Below, piece by piece: positions 54,909-63,586 of a DNA stretch of 64,000 nt (positions are counted from its first letter, which is position 1; each line of letters opens with the position of its first letter). The stretch comes from CAYJLC01 sp964370735. Lineage in GTDB: Bacteria; Bacillota; Clostridia; Oscillospirales; Butyricicoccaceae. Both the position numbers and the translations under genes were made by a program. The notes under the pieces are model-generated. The model made no database searches. It was not told the DNA's origin and saw nothing but the letters and a program-made list of their open reading frames with translations. The stretch is taken from positions 1 to 64,000 of the forward strand of contig CAYJLC010000001.1 in NCBI GenBank assembly GCA_964370735.1. The letters run 5' to 3'.

Positions 54909-55796
54909 TTAGGATTTAACAGCACCAATCATTACACCTTTAACAAAAAATCGTTGTATAAAAGGATAAACTATTAAAACTGGTATGATTGAAACCATTA
55001 TTGTTGCATATTTTACTGTTTCTTGAACTGCTGTAGATGTTCCTATTTCAGAACCCATCATAACTTCTTCTAGCTGATTTGAAATTAAAATTTCTCTTAA
55101 GAAGATTTGAAGTGGGTATAAATCTCTATCTCTTAAATACATTGATGCTTGAAGCCAAGAATTCCAATGTTGCACACCATAGTAAAGACCGATAACTGCA
55201 AGTGATGCTTTTGAAAGAGGCAGAACAATTTGAGTAAATATTCTAATGTGACCAGCACCATCTATTTCAGCAGCTTCTGTTAAACTTTCAGGAATTGCAG
55301 CAAAAGAGGTTCTTAAAATGATTAAGTTTGTTGTAACAATTGCACCTGGTAGCAAGATAGACCAAACATTATATCCAATTAAGTTTGAAACTAAGATGTA
55401 AGATGGAATTAATCCTCCGCTAAATTGCATTGTAAAAACAATCATAAGAGCCATAAATTTACTAAACATTACACCACGTCTTGACCATACATACGCGCCA
55501 ATTGATGTAAAAAGCATATTAATAGCCGTTCCTACTACAACATAAAAAATGGTATTTCTATAACCTAGCCAAATGCTATCCATCGATAAAACTCGCTCAT
55601 ACGTTTGAAGCGAAAATCCTTGTGGGAAAATCATGAAAGCACCTTTTGAAGCTACGAATAAATCAGGGTTTGAAAGCGATGCTGAAAATACATATAAAAT
55701 AGGATATAATGTAGTTGCACATAAAATCGTTAGTAGTATTGTGATAATGATATTTGGAATATCAATCGGTTTTTTACGTTTTTTTGTGTTTACCAT
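54909..55796 (-). CDS. Sugar ABC transporter permease, LplC type
   Basis: The protein has 295 residues, six predicted helices, EAA loop TEAAEIDGAGHIRIFTQIVLP and C-terminal FIQRFFVKGVMIGAVKS. It overlaps the partner permease by 7 bases. It is homologous to the permease at 12903 but clearly divergent, consistent with a different cargo, here inferred to be sulfated galactan oligosaccharides. Confidence 0.9.
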   Translation of the reverse strand: MVNTKKRKKPIDIPNIIITILLTILCATTLYPILYVFSASLSNPDLFVASKGAFMIFPQGFSLQTYERVLSMDSIWLGYRNTIFYVVVGTAINMLFTSIGAYVWSRRGVMFSKFMALMIVFTMQFSGGLIPSYILVSNLIGYNVWSILLPGAIVTTNLIILRTSFAAIPESLTEAAEIDGAGHIRIFTQIVLPLSKASLAVIGLYYGVQHWNSWLQASMYLRDRDLYPLQIFLREILISNQLEEVMMGSEIGTSTAVQETVKYATIMVSIIPVLIVYPFIQRFFVKGVMIGAVKS

Positions 55797-56743
55797 AACG
55801 AGTTTCCTCCTAATTTTTTAGTTACTTTGTTTGCTATTAGAAGCATACTAAAGTTTATTACTGAATTAAACATACCAATAGCTGCGGCATAACTTGTTAG
55901 ATTACCTTCTACCCCTATACGATAGATATAGGAAGATATAACGTCGGCAGTTTCATAAATACCTGGGTTATACATAAGAACAATTTTTTCCCAACCTACT
56001 GTCATAATGCTACCTAAACGCATGATTAACATAATTGTAATTGTAGGTGCGATACCTGGTAAAGTTACATTTAACATTTGTTGCCATCTATTAGCACCGT
56101 CAATTCTAGCAGCCTCATAAACATCTTCTGAAACATTAGCAAGCGCTGCTATATAAATAATAGTTCCATAACCTAAATTCTGCCATACATTCGAGGTGAC
56201 AAATATAGGCACAAAGAGTTCGGACACACCGAGCATATCCCCACCTTGATATCCAAAAAATCTTGCAATATTTGTGATAACACCTTCAGAACTTACTAGG
56301 TCAAGTATAATACCAGACATTACAACAACCGAGATAAAATACGGCATATATGTTATTGTTTGAACTGATTTTTTGAATTTCTCATTTTTAAGTTCGTTTA
56401 AAAGCAGTGCTAGAATAATAGGAGCCGGGAATCCTATTAAAATACTTACAACTGATATAATAATTGTGTTTGGTACAATAGTTGCAAATTCTGGACTCGT
56501 AAAAAAGTCAATAAAGTGTTCTAATCCAAAAAAATCTGCCCATTCACTGCCCCAAATTCCACGACCAGGACGAAAATCTTTAAAAGCGATAACTAAACCA
56601 CCCATAGGCCCGTAGTGGAAAATTATATAATATGCAAAAATTGGAAGTGCCATTATGTATAGCATCCAGTTCTTTTTTAAATCTTTTCTAAGTCTATTAG
56701 TGAAGCTATTAGATTTTGATTTTTGCGCATTCATAGTAGCCAT
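55790..56743 (-). CDS. Sugar ABC transporter permease, LplB type
   Basis: The protein has 317 residues. A basic N-terminus precedes six helices, and the EAA loop is YEAARIDGANRWQQMLNVTL. It has an AAGGAGA ribosome site. It starts 45 bases after the binding-protein gene across a strong hairpin. It forms the channel with the LplC-type partner. Confidence 0.9.
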   Translation of the reverse strand: MATMNAQKSKSNSFTNRLRKDLKKNWMLYIMALPIFAYYIIFHYGPMGGLVIAFKDFRPGRGIWGSEWADFFGLEHFIDFFTSPEFATIVPNTIIISVVSILIGFPAPIILALLLNELKNEKFKKSVQTITYMPYFISVVVMSGIILDLVSSEGVITNIARFFGYQGGDMLGVSELFVPIFVTSNVWQNLGYGTIIYIAALANVSEDVYEAARIDGANRWQQMLNVTLPGIAPTITIMLIMRLGSIMTVGWEKIVLMYNPGIYETADVISSYIYRIGVEGNLTSYAAAIGMFNSVINFSMLLIANKVTKKLGGNSLW

Positions 56744-56758
56744 ATCTTCTCCTTAAAC

Positions 56759-56785
56759 TTTGGCTGTGCCTAAGGCACAGCCAAA
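56759..56785 (-). promoter_or_regulatory. Intercistronic hairpin after the second binding-protein gene
   Basis: TTTGGCTGTGCC (56759-56770), loop TAA, GGCACAGCCAAA (56774-56785), a perfect 12-bp stem. It has no useful U run. Same position as the hairpin at 14813, so probably an mRNA-stabilising or attenuating element that favours binding protein over permeases. Confidence 0.65.
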
Positions 56786-56788
56786 ATA

Positions 56789-58441
56789 TTATCTGTTTAC
56801 ATATCTATCATAAGCTGATTGTTGGATTGCAATTGCTTCTTCAACGCCTAATGTTTCTAAAGTTGCGATGTAGTCATCCCAATTATCAAAAGATTCTGTA
56901 CCGTTTATGAACTTGATTCTCATTTGGTTAACATAGTCATCAAGAGTAGTTTTAAGTTTAACTGCTTCGTCTGCTTCATCTGGAGTTAGAGTGATAAGTG
57001 TTGGCATTTCGCCTTCTGTATCTGCTTTATTCCATTGATCCCAAGCATCATATTGAGAATCTTCTGTGTAGATTAATTTGTGATCCTCATCTTCCCAAGT
57101 TTTGAATAAATCTTTAAAGATAAAGTATCTACCAGCTTGAGTTTGCGAAATGCCTTCTTCGTTTGCAGTGATGTAATCTGTGTATTGTAATGCGCCGTCT
57201 ACATATTCATAAGTAACGCCTTCTTCGCCAAAAGTATTTAAGTATCTACCTTCTAAAGAATACATTTGGTCAACCCATTTGATAATAGAGATTGGGTCTT
57301 CTGCACTTGCAGAAACAAATAAAGCTAAGCCTGTTCTGTTTGCTTCGTAATCTCTTAAGTGAATTTGGTCGCCTTCTTCAAGCACTGGGTATGGAGCTGC
57401 AACATAAGATTGCTCTAATCCTAAAGCAGCTGCATTTATTGGGAACTGCTTAAACATTGTAACATAATCAAGAGTAGCACCAACAGAACCATCTGCCATC
57501 ATAGGTCTAATATCTTGAGTTAATTTTACTGTAGCCCAGTCAGGGTCAAGTAGACCTTCTTCAACCCAGCTGTTCATAAGCATTAAGTAATCTTTGTATG
57601 CATCTTCATAGGGGCTAAAATGAACTTTTCCATCACCTTCAACGTCGATATAGTATTCAGCGCCAGTAGTTACACCGTAAGCACCAGAGAAAACATTTTT
57701 AAAGTATGCAGGATCCATTGAAAGTGGGTGTTCTACGCCTAAATCTTTAAATGCTCTCAACATTTCTGTCCAATCATCGATTGTAACAGGAATATCTAAA
57801 CCAGCTTCTTCTAGTAAACCTTCGTTGATGATAGGTCCACGCATTGCCGAGCCACGTTTTTCTTCGTTAACAACAACTGTACCGAAACCTACCATAATAC
57901 CATCATCATTATATACATCTTTTTTAAGATTTTCATCAGCATTAACCATTGCCATAAAGTTTGGTGCATACATTTCAACCATTTCTGTAATGTCTAAAAT
58001 AACATTATCTTCAATAGCGAGAGTTATGCCACCTGGATACATAGAATCAAATCCAGCAATTTGGAATGCATCTGGCATAGATTTTGGGTCAGTAAGTAAA
58101 AGATTTAAGTTTGTTCTTTCTTCGCCAACTGGTGGGCTAATGTAGTTTACAGAAACGCCTGTAGCTTCTGTCCATTGAGATGCAGCTGGGTGGTCGTTTA
58201 AGCTTTTGTATTTTTCAGCTGTAACAGGGTGAATTTGGGTCCATAAGTCGAAAGATACATCGCCAATGTGCATAATTTCATCAGATGCTTCGGGTAATTC
58301 TTCAGTAGTTTCCGTTGCGCCTGTTGTTCCTTCTTGTGTAGTGACACCAGTAGGTGTTTCATTTTCTTCTGGGGTACAACCAGCAAGTAATCCTAGCATT
58401 AATGTTGAGGTAAGTAATGTTGCTAATAATCTTCTTTTCAT
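56789..58441 (-). CDS. Oligosaccharide-binding lipoprotein (LplA type)
   Basis: The protein has 550 residues. The lipoprotein signal MKRRLLATLLTST ends in LLAGC with lipid-acceptor C22. A Thr/Glu-rich linker (23-50) precedes the family 1 extracellular binding domain (DLWTQIHPVT, MPDAFQIAGFDSMYPGG). It is the first gene of the operon and has a consensus promoter with the GntR operator. It would bind galactan oligosaccharides released by the SLH-anchored enzyme. Unlike the xylan counterpart at 14853, the frame is intact. Confidence 0.9.
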   Translation of the reverse strand: MKRRLLATLLTSTLMLGLLAGCTPEENETPTGVTTQEGTTGATETTEELPEASDEIMHIGDVSFDLWTQIHPVTAEKYKSLNDHPAASQWTEATGVSVNYISPPVGEERTNLNLLLTDPKSMPDAFQIAGFDSMYPGGITLAIEDNVILDITEMVEMYAPNFMAMVNADENLKKDVYNDDGIMVGFGTVVVNEEKRGSAMRGPIINEGLLEEAGLDIPVTIDDWTEMLRAFKDLGVEHPLSMDPAYFKNVFSGAYGVTTGAEYYIDVEGDGKVHFSPYEDAYKDYLMLMNSWVEEGLLDPDWATVKLTQDIRPMMADGSVGATLDYVTMFKQFPINAAALGLEQSYVAAPYPVLEEGDQIHLRDYEANRTGLALFVSASAEDPISIIKWVDQMYSLEGRYLNTFGEEGVTYEYVDGALQYTDYITANEEGISQTQAGRYFIFKDLFKTWEDEDHKLIYTEDSQYDAWDQWNKADTEGEMPTLITLTPDEADEAVKLKTTLDDYVNQMRIKFINGTESFDNWDDYIATLETLGVEEAIAIQQSAYDRYVNR

Positions 58442-58477
58442 AAAGAGCCTCCTAATTTTTCTGTTTATCTAATATCA

Positions 58478-58496
58478 GTTATATGATATCTGTTAT
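58478..58496. promoter_or_regulatory. GntR operator 4 (GTTATATGATATCTGTTAT)
   Basis: It lies between the -10 box and ribosome site of the binding-protein gene, the same arrangement as in the other three promoters. Confidence 0.7.
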
Positions 58497-58502
58497 GAAT
58501 AT

Positions 58503-58531
58503 ATTATACACAAATAATTACTATATTTCAA
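58503..58531 (-). promoter_or_regulatory. Consensus promoter of the galactan transport operon
   Basis: Minus strand TTGAAA (58531-58526), 17 bases, TATAAT (58508-58503). The operator begins 7 bases downstream. Confidence 0.8.
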
Positions 58532-58618
58532 TATGCAATTTGTACTAAATTGCACTAATTTTTTTGTGCATAATTTTAAATTGTTAATATTTAAAAATAT
58601 ATACATATAATATGTAAA

Positions 58619-58780
58619 TTATTTAAAACTATATACAACACTTGCAGTTTGATTATTAACAGCTAATTTCCTATAAGTATCCGTTTTTGCAAAATATCCA
58701 TACGGTGCAAATGGTGCAGTATATGCTCCAGATTTCCACTTTTCTTCCTTGAATTTTGTAAGTTTATTATTATCATTCAT
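58619..58780 (-). CDS. Small hypothetical protein, 53 residues
   Basis: ATG 58780 follows AAAGGAA at a fair spacing and the frame ends in TAA at 58619. The sequence is MNDNNKLTKFKEEKWKSG then AYTAPFAPYGYFAKTD and a beta-like tail ending VVYSFK. There is no signal or membrane segment. It lies in the 407-base gap between the transport operon and spoIVB, downstream of a terminator and without a clear promoter. I do not recognise it. Confidence 0.4.
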   Translation of the reverse strand: MNDNNKLTKFKEEKWKSGAYTAPFAPYGYFAKTDTYRKLAVNNQTASVVYSFK

Positions 58781-58806
58781 AGCCAATTCCTTTCAAAAAT
58801 ACAAAA

Positions 58807-58836
58807 AAACGAGAAAATCATTTGATTTTCTCGTTT
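58807..58836 (-). terminator. Terminator of spoIVB
   Basis: AAACGAGAAAATCA (58807-58820) pairs with TGATTTTCTCGTTT (58823-58836). On the minus strand seven T follow. Confidence 0.8.
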
Positions 58837-58848
58837 TAAAGCATATAT

Positions 58849-59847
58849 TTAGCTGTCCCTACCTTCAGCGTCGTCTAACATATTATTAATATAAATCCCA
58901 TAACCTTTCGATGGGTCGTTTACAAAAACATGGGTGACAGCACCAATTATCTTGCCATTTTGCAAAATCGGGCTTCCTGACATCCCTTGGACAATTCCGC
59001 CTGTTTTTTCTAACAATTCTTCGTCTGTGATTTGAATTACGAAGTTTTTGATATCGCTTTCATCTGGGTTTATATCTTGGATTGTGATTGCATATTCCTT
59101 GATATTTTCACCTTCAATATTGCTTAAAATAGTAGCCTCACCTTTTACTATTTCAGAATATTCGGCTATTTCAAGTGCATTTTCAGCTGGCTTGTAATCA
59201 TCTGATATAAAACCATAAATGCCTGAATTTTCATTTTGAAAAATTGTACCAATTTCATCGTCTAAATTTAATTTACCATGAAGTTCACCAGGAGTGCCAG
59301 ACACACCTTTTTTTATGTCAACCACATCAGAAGAAATAAGTTCCCCTTGTTTTATCGGCATAATTTCGCCACTTTCTGCCTCGGAAACACTATGACCTAA
59401 AGCACCAAAAGCGCCTGTTTCGGGGTCGATATAGGTTATAGTTCCGATTCCAGCTAAGCTGTCTTTTATCCAGATACCAATTTTGTGAATTCCATCATTT
59501 TTGTCAAGTGCTGGAGTAATTTCTGTTGTATAAAGTTTATTATCTCGCAAATACTCTATAATAACAGTTTTATTTTCGATTTCTAAGACTTCGTTTGCGA
59601 GTTCTTCATTTGTTACTACTTTTTTGTTGTTAATCGATTTTATAATATCACCAGCTAAAAGTCCTGCATCTTTTGAAGGATAACGCGGACCATCTTTTGT
59701 GTCTATTGCAGTGACGCTTGAAATTAAAATCCCATCGCATAAAATCTTTATACCAGCTGTTTTTCCGATAGGAATTAACGATTCTAAAGCATAAGCATTA
59801 AAATTTATAATACTAAAAGCTAATATTATTGAAATTATTTTTTTCAT
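58849..59847 (-). CDS. spoIVB: SpoIVB stage IV sporulation serine protease
   Basis: The start is ATG 59847 after GAGGAGG, giving 332 residues; an upstream TTG lacks a site. Signal anchor 1-20, PDZ domain about 40-115 (PSKDAGLLAGDIIKSINNKK), then the S55 peptidase domain. It has His in GALGHSVSEAESGE and catalytic Ser in VQGMSGSPILQNGKIIGAVTH. In sporulating Bacillota it is secreted by the forespore and triggers sigma-K processing or, in clostridia, related late signals. It is good evidence for an endospore-type lineage. Confidence 0.92.
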   Translation of the reverse strand: MKKIISIILAFSIINFNAYALESLIPIGKTAGIKILCDGILISSVTAIDTKDGPRYPSKDAGLLAGDIIKSINNKKVVTNEELANEVLEIENKTVIIEYLRDNKLYTTEITPALDKNDGIHKIGIWIKDSLAGIGTITYIDPETGAFGALGHSVSEAESGEIMPIKQGELISSDVVDIKKGVSGTPGELHGKLNLDDEIGTIFQNENSGIYGFISDDYKPAENALEIAEYSEIVKGEATILSNIEGENIKEYAITIQDINPDESDIKNFVIQITDEELLEKTGGIVQGMSGSPILQNGKIIGAVTHVFVNDPSKGYGIYINNMLDDAEGRDS

Positions 59848-59964
59848 AAATCGCCTCCTCAACATTAATATATGCAGTTTTTTAATATCAAAACTTAAAT
59901 TTTTATTGCTTTTTTAGCTATTTTTGGTTATAATATTAAATATATTTATATAAGGAGTGTTTTT

Positions 59965-60312
59965 ATGACAGTAGGAATTGTTGGTTCTCGTGGAATAAAT
60001 TGTTATGATTTTGTTTGCGAAAAAATACCGAAAAATGCCTCGAAAATCGTTAGTGGTGGTGCTTTAGGTGTAGATTTACTTGCAAAAAGATATGCAACAG
60101 AAAACTCATTAGACTTGCTTGAAATAACTCCTGATTATAAAAAGTATGGAAAAAAAGCTCCTTTAGTTCGAAATTTGGAAATTGTTTCAAATTGTGATTA
60201 TGTTTTAGTTTTTTGGGATGGATACTCAAATGGTTCAAAAAATGTCATAAATCACTGTCTTGAAAACAATATTCCTGTAAGAGTTTATGTTTTTAAAGAA
60301 GATGATAAATAA
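59965..60312 (+). CDS. Small SLOG/DUF2493-like nucleotide-binding protein
   Basis: The protein has 115 residues and ATAAGGAG precedes the ATG. A Rossmann-like start (VGIVGSRGI) is followed by VSGGALGVDLLAKRYA and DYVLVFWDGYSNGSKNVI, the arrangement of the SLOG superfamily (YspA/DprA-like). Such proteins bind nucleotides or NAD-derived ligands, but the role of this solitary one is unknown. It is divergent from spoIVB and ends in a shared terminator. Confidence 0.65.
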   Translation: MTVGIVGSRGINCYDFVCEKIPKNASKIVSGGALGVDLLAKRYATENSLDLLEITPDYKKYGKKAPLVRNLEIVSNCDYVLVFWDGYSNGSKNVINHCLENNIPVRVYVFKEDDK

Positions 60313-60342
60313 AAAAATGGTCGAAATTTTCGACCATTTTTT
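60311..60342. terminator. Bidirectional terminator
   Basis: ATGGTCGAAA (60317-60326) pairs with TTTCGACCAT (60328-60337), flanked by A7 and T runs. It lies between the SLOG gene and the spoIIQ-like gene. Confidence 0.8.
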
Positions 60343-61075
60343 ACTGCATCTGCAAGGTTTCGATATCGAAATTCTCGCCGTTTTTTGTAGCTTCAATGTG
60401 GATATGCTCCCCAAGCTTTTGCTCGAATAAAATCACACCTTGTGCTACTCCAATAACATCACCAGCCACGACATTGTCTTCTACTTTTACAGTAGTTTCA
60501 GATTTTAAGCCATAAGTTTTGGTGATTAAACCTTCACTATGCTCAATTTCTATCACTGTTCCATATTCGTCGCTAGTTGTAATTGATTTAACAACACCGT
60601 CTGTAATCGCTAGTATATTTTCGTCCTCTTTTACTACATAATCTGTGGCATTATGTGTTCTCCAGTCGTTCATCGTTAAATCTTTTACTAGTTCATTGTT
60701 TGAATTAGGTTGCAATACTTCTTTTGTACTTGTCGGGTACATAAATAAAGGCTCATCTTTTGTAACCTTTACTTCTAAGCTAACATCAGCCACATCTTCC
60801 GTTGTGACTTCTACTGGCACAGTAACTTCGAGTTCTGGTTCGTTAGCTTTCATGGTGTCAGAAACATTAGAAGGCACCTCATTTTTTATTTCGGGAGGGG
60901 CAACGACTACTTCGTTTGGTATAACTATATTTTCGCTTGTTTCATATATTTGTTTTGTGTCAGATAAACTGTCTGGACTTTCGTTTGGATAATTTACATA
61001 GACGCTTGCACCAATAGCCACAGCACAAAGAGCTAGGACTATGTAAAATCCTCTTCTTTCAAAAAATGTGTTCAT
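60341..61075 (-). CDS. spoIIQ: SpoIIQ-like membrane M23 (LytM) protein
   Basis: The start is ATG 61075 after GGAGGT, giving 244 residues. One membrane helix (about 9-26) is followed by an acidic linker (to about 130) and a LytM domain. Zinc-site residues appear present: H and D in THNATDY, and HxH in GEHIHIEA. In clostridia SpoIIQ with an intact site joins SpoIIIAH across the engulfing membranes. Position directly after spoIID supports this assignment over a general endopeptidase. Confidence 0.8.
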   Translation of the reverse strand: MNTFFERRGFYIVLALCAVAIGASVYVNYPNESPDSLSDTKQIYETSENIVIPNEVVVAPPEIKNEVPSNVSDTMKANEPELEVTVPVEVTTEDVADVSLEVKVTKDEPLFMYPTSTKEVLQPNSNNELVKDLTMNDWRTHNATDYVVKEDENILAITDGVVKSITTSDEYGTVIEIEHSEGLITKTYGLKSETTVKVEDNVVAGDVIGVAQGVILFEQKLGEHIHIEATKNGENFDIETLQMQ

Positions 61076-61130
61076 AAATATTACCTCCACAAGTATTATT
61101 GCCATAATAAAGGAGGCTTATTCTATTTTT

Positions 61131-62132
61131 TTACTTTTTTAGTTCAGTATTTTTATAATACCAAGAAAGGATTTCGTCATAGGTTTTACCATCTTTTGCA
61201 AGCTCGTTTGCACCATATTGACTAAGTCCAACGCCATGACCATAACCGTAAGTTGTGAAAATTACATTTTTGTCATCGAAACTCACTGTGAAATTTGTGG
61301 AATTTAGGTTAAACATAAAACGCAAATCTAGACCGTCTATCAAAACACCACCGACATATACATTTATTATTCCACCAGCCTCACTTCTAGTAGAGTTTTT
61401 AAACCATTCAGTAGGTGCACTGTCAAACGAAGCATCTGGATTTTCGGCTAAAATCATTTTTTTGAAAGTATCAAAAAGGACATATACCTTGCTTTCGTAA
61501 TGTGGAGAGGAATATTTTTCGTCGCTTAAAACTGATGTTAAATAGGGGATTTCGCCACCAAAAACATCTTTTGCAGTTTCTGTATATCCACTAGAAGTAG
61601 AATGAAAAACCGCGGCTATTGGTTCATCATCGTATACAATATATTCGCTATCAGTGTCATAAACTGCGTTTTCAAGCTTATTTAAGTAAGTTAAGTAATC
61701 ATCGCCCCAAGGGTTTAAATTGTCTAAATCAATATACGCCTTACAGTGGTTTGGGTCGTTGCATACGATAGCGCCTTCGTGCACATTGTCATCAAGTCCT
61801 TTTTCAATTAAATCTTTTCGGTAGTAAATAAAAGTCCTTGCAGCAACAGATTGCGCTTTTAATGCCTCATTTTCAAATAAAGCAGGCATTTCTGCGGCTA
61901 GTACACCAATTAAATAATCGTTTATTTCCATATCGACTGTTACTCCGTCGATGCTTACGGGAATAATTTCGATATTTTCTTTTAACTCTACATCGGTCGT
62001 CGATAGAGTTTCGATAGAAAAATCCTTTATAGGTGTTAATATTATCGGCTCTAAATCCGAAGGCATTTCGATAAAAGGCAGATAATAAAGAAAACCCACT
62101 AAAAATACGCTTAAAAAAATTGATTTTGTCAT
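61131..62132 (-). CDS. spoIID: SpoIID engulfment lytic transglycosylase
   Basis: The protein has 333 residues. N-terminal signal anchor (4-20), then the SpoIID/LytB domain. Motifs: EINDYLIGVLAAEMPALFE with the likely catalytic Glu in AAEMP, EALKAQSVAARTFIYY, FHSTSSGYTE and GYGHGVGLSQYGANELA. It cuts glycan strands during forespore engulfment. The spoIID-spoIIQ order is usual in clostridia. It diverges from the citrate synthase gene. Confidence 0.93.
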   Translation of the reverse strand: MTKSIFLSVFLVGFLYYLPFIEMPSDLEPIILTPIKDFSIETLSTTDVELKENIEIIPVSIDGVTVDMEINDYLIGVLAAEMPALFENEALKAQSVAARTFIYYRKDLIEKGLDDNVHEGAIVCNDPNHCKAYIDLDNLNPWGDDYLTYLNKLENAVYDTDSEYIVYDDEPIAAVFHSTSSGYTETAKDVFGGEIPYLTSVLSDEKYSSPHYESKVYVLFDTFKKMILAENPDASFDSAPTEWFKNSTRSEAGGIINVYVGGVLIDGLDLRFMFNLNSTNFTVSFDDKNVIFTTYGYGHGVGLSQYGANELAKDGKTYDEILSWYYKNTELKK

Positions 62133-62166
62133 AAAATTCTCCTGTTTTTTGTATTGTTAACTATGT

Positions 62167-62195
62167 TTGACTTTTTTATTAAAAAAGTGTATAAT
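62167..62195 (+). promoter_or_regulatory. Sigma-A promoter of citrate synthase
   Basis: TTGACT (62167-62172), 17 bases, TATAAT (62190-62195). The start codon at 62226 follows AAGGAGG. Confidence 0.8.
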
Positions 62196-62225
62196 GGAAG
62201 AGATATAATTTTAAGGAGGTTTACT

Positions 62226-63584
62226 ATGTCGAAAACAGTTCAAAATAATGATTTTATAAATAATCTATGCAAAACATTTGATAAAAATAACAAGATTACA
62301 CCTGATAGTTATAATCTATATAATATAAAAAGAGGTCTTAGAAATAAAGATGGTACAGGGGTTATTGCAGGCATTTCATGTATAGCCGATGTTCATGGTT
62401 ATAATGTTTTAGACGGAGTAAAAGTTCCAGACAAAGGCGTTTTAACTTATCGTGGGATTGATATTACAGATGTTGTAAATCATATTGACGAAGAAGAACG
62501 TTTTGGATTTGAAGAAATTTGTTACTTACTTTTAGTGGGTTCACTTCCAAATAAAAACGAATTAGAAGAATTTACTAGCCTTATGGGTCATGAAAGAAAA
62601 CTTCCTAAGTATTTTATGGAAGATATGATAATGCGTGCACCATCAAATAATATTATGAATAAACTTGCAAGTTGTACACTTGCGTTATATTCTTATGATG
62701 AAAAAGCAGAAGATAGGTCTATTGAAAATGTTTTAAGTCAAGGGATTTCAGTAGTTTCAAAAATTCCTACGATTATGTCTTATGCATATCAAGCAAAAAG
62801 AAGATATTATGACCAAAAAAGTATGCATTTGCATATTCCAAGTAAAAATTTATCTACTTCTGAAAATATTTTGCGTTTAATTCGTAATGATAAAAAATAT
62901 ACTGCTGAAGAAGCAAAACTTTTAGATAAAATATTAATCGTTCATGCTGAACATGGTGGAGGTACAAACTCTGCGTTTACCACTAGGGTTTTATCGTCGA
63001 CAGATACAGATACATATTCTGCTGTTGCAGCGTCGATAGGCTCGCTTAAAGGCTATCGCCATGGTGGAGCAAGCTTTAAAGTTGCTGATATGTTAGATAA
63101 TATCATGAGAAATGTTTCAAACTGGGAAGATGAAGGCGAAGTTTTAAATTATCTTGAGAAAATGGTTAAAAAAGAAGTATACGATGAGTCAGGCTTGATT
63201 TATGGTATGGGGCATGCGATTTATACATTAAGTGACCCTAGAGCAGAAATCATTCGTGAAAACGCAGGAAAACTTGCTCATAATACTAGATATGCAGAAG
63301 AGTTTGAATTAATTCGCTTAGTTGAAAAACTAGCTCCTGTTGCTTTTGAAAATATTAAAACTAAAAAAGTTATGTGTGCAAATGTTGATATGTATTCAGG
63401 GTTTGTTTATAGAATGCTTGGTATTCCAGCAGAACTTTATACTCCGATTTTCGCTGTTGCAAGGTCAGTAGGCTGGATTGCGCATCGTATGGAAGAGGTG
63501 ACTTATGGTAATAAAATCATACGTCCTGCATATAAAACTATTTATTCAAACGCTGAGTTTACACCACTTTTAGAAAGAGAATAA
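62226..63584 (+). CDS. gltA: Citrate synthase
   Basis: The start is ATG 62226, directly after AAGGAGGTTTACT, giving 452 residues; an earlier in-frame ATG at 62154 precedes the promoter and cannot be used. Signatures are GVLTYRGIDI, catalytic His regions HAEHGGGTNSAFTTR and GSLKGYRHGGA, then YGMGHAIYTLSDPRAE and AVARSVGWIAHRMEE. The first enzyme of the oxidative branch toward glutamate in an anaerobe. It is followed 2 bases later by a membrane protein gene, probably in the same transcript. Confidence 0.93.
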   Translation: MSKTVQNNDFINNLCKTFDKNNKITPDSYNLYNIKRGLRNKDGTGVIAGISCIADVHGYNVLDGVKVPDKGVLTYRGIDITDVVNHIDEEERFGFEEICYLLLVGSLPNKNELEEFTSLMGHERKLPKYFMEDMIMRAPSNNIMNKLASCTLALYSYDEKAEDRSIENVLSQGISVVSKIPTIMSYAYQAKRRYYDQKSMHLHIPSKNLSTSENILRLIRNDKKYTAEEAKLLDKILIVHAEHGGGTNSAFTTRVLSSTDTDTYSAVAASIGSLKGYRHGGASFKVADMLDNIMRNVSNWEDEGEVLNYLEKMVKKEVYDESGLIYGMGHAIYTLSDPRAEIIRENAGKLAHNTRYAEEFELIRLVEKLAPVAFENIKTKKVMCANVDMYSGFVYRMLGIPAELYTPIFAVARSVGWIAHRMEEVTYGNKIIRPAYKTIYSNAEFTPLLERE

Positions 63585-63586
63585 TT

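Noticed and set aside
60050..60238. Minus-strand frame opposite the SLOG gene
   Set aside because: Antisense shadow with low-complexity His/Leu content; the plus-strand gene has motifs and a ribosome site.
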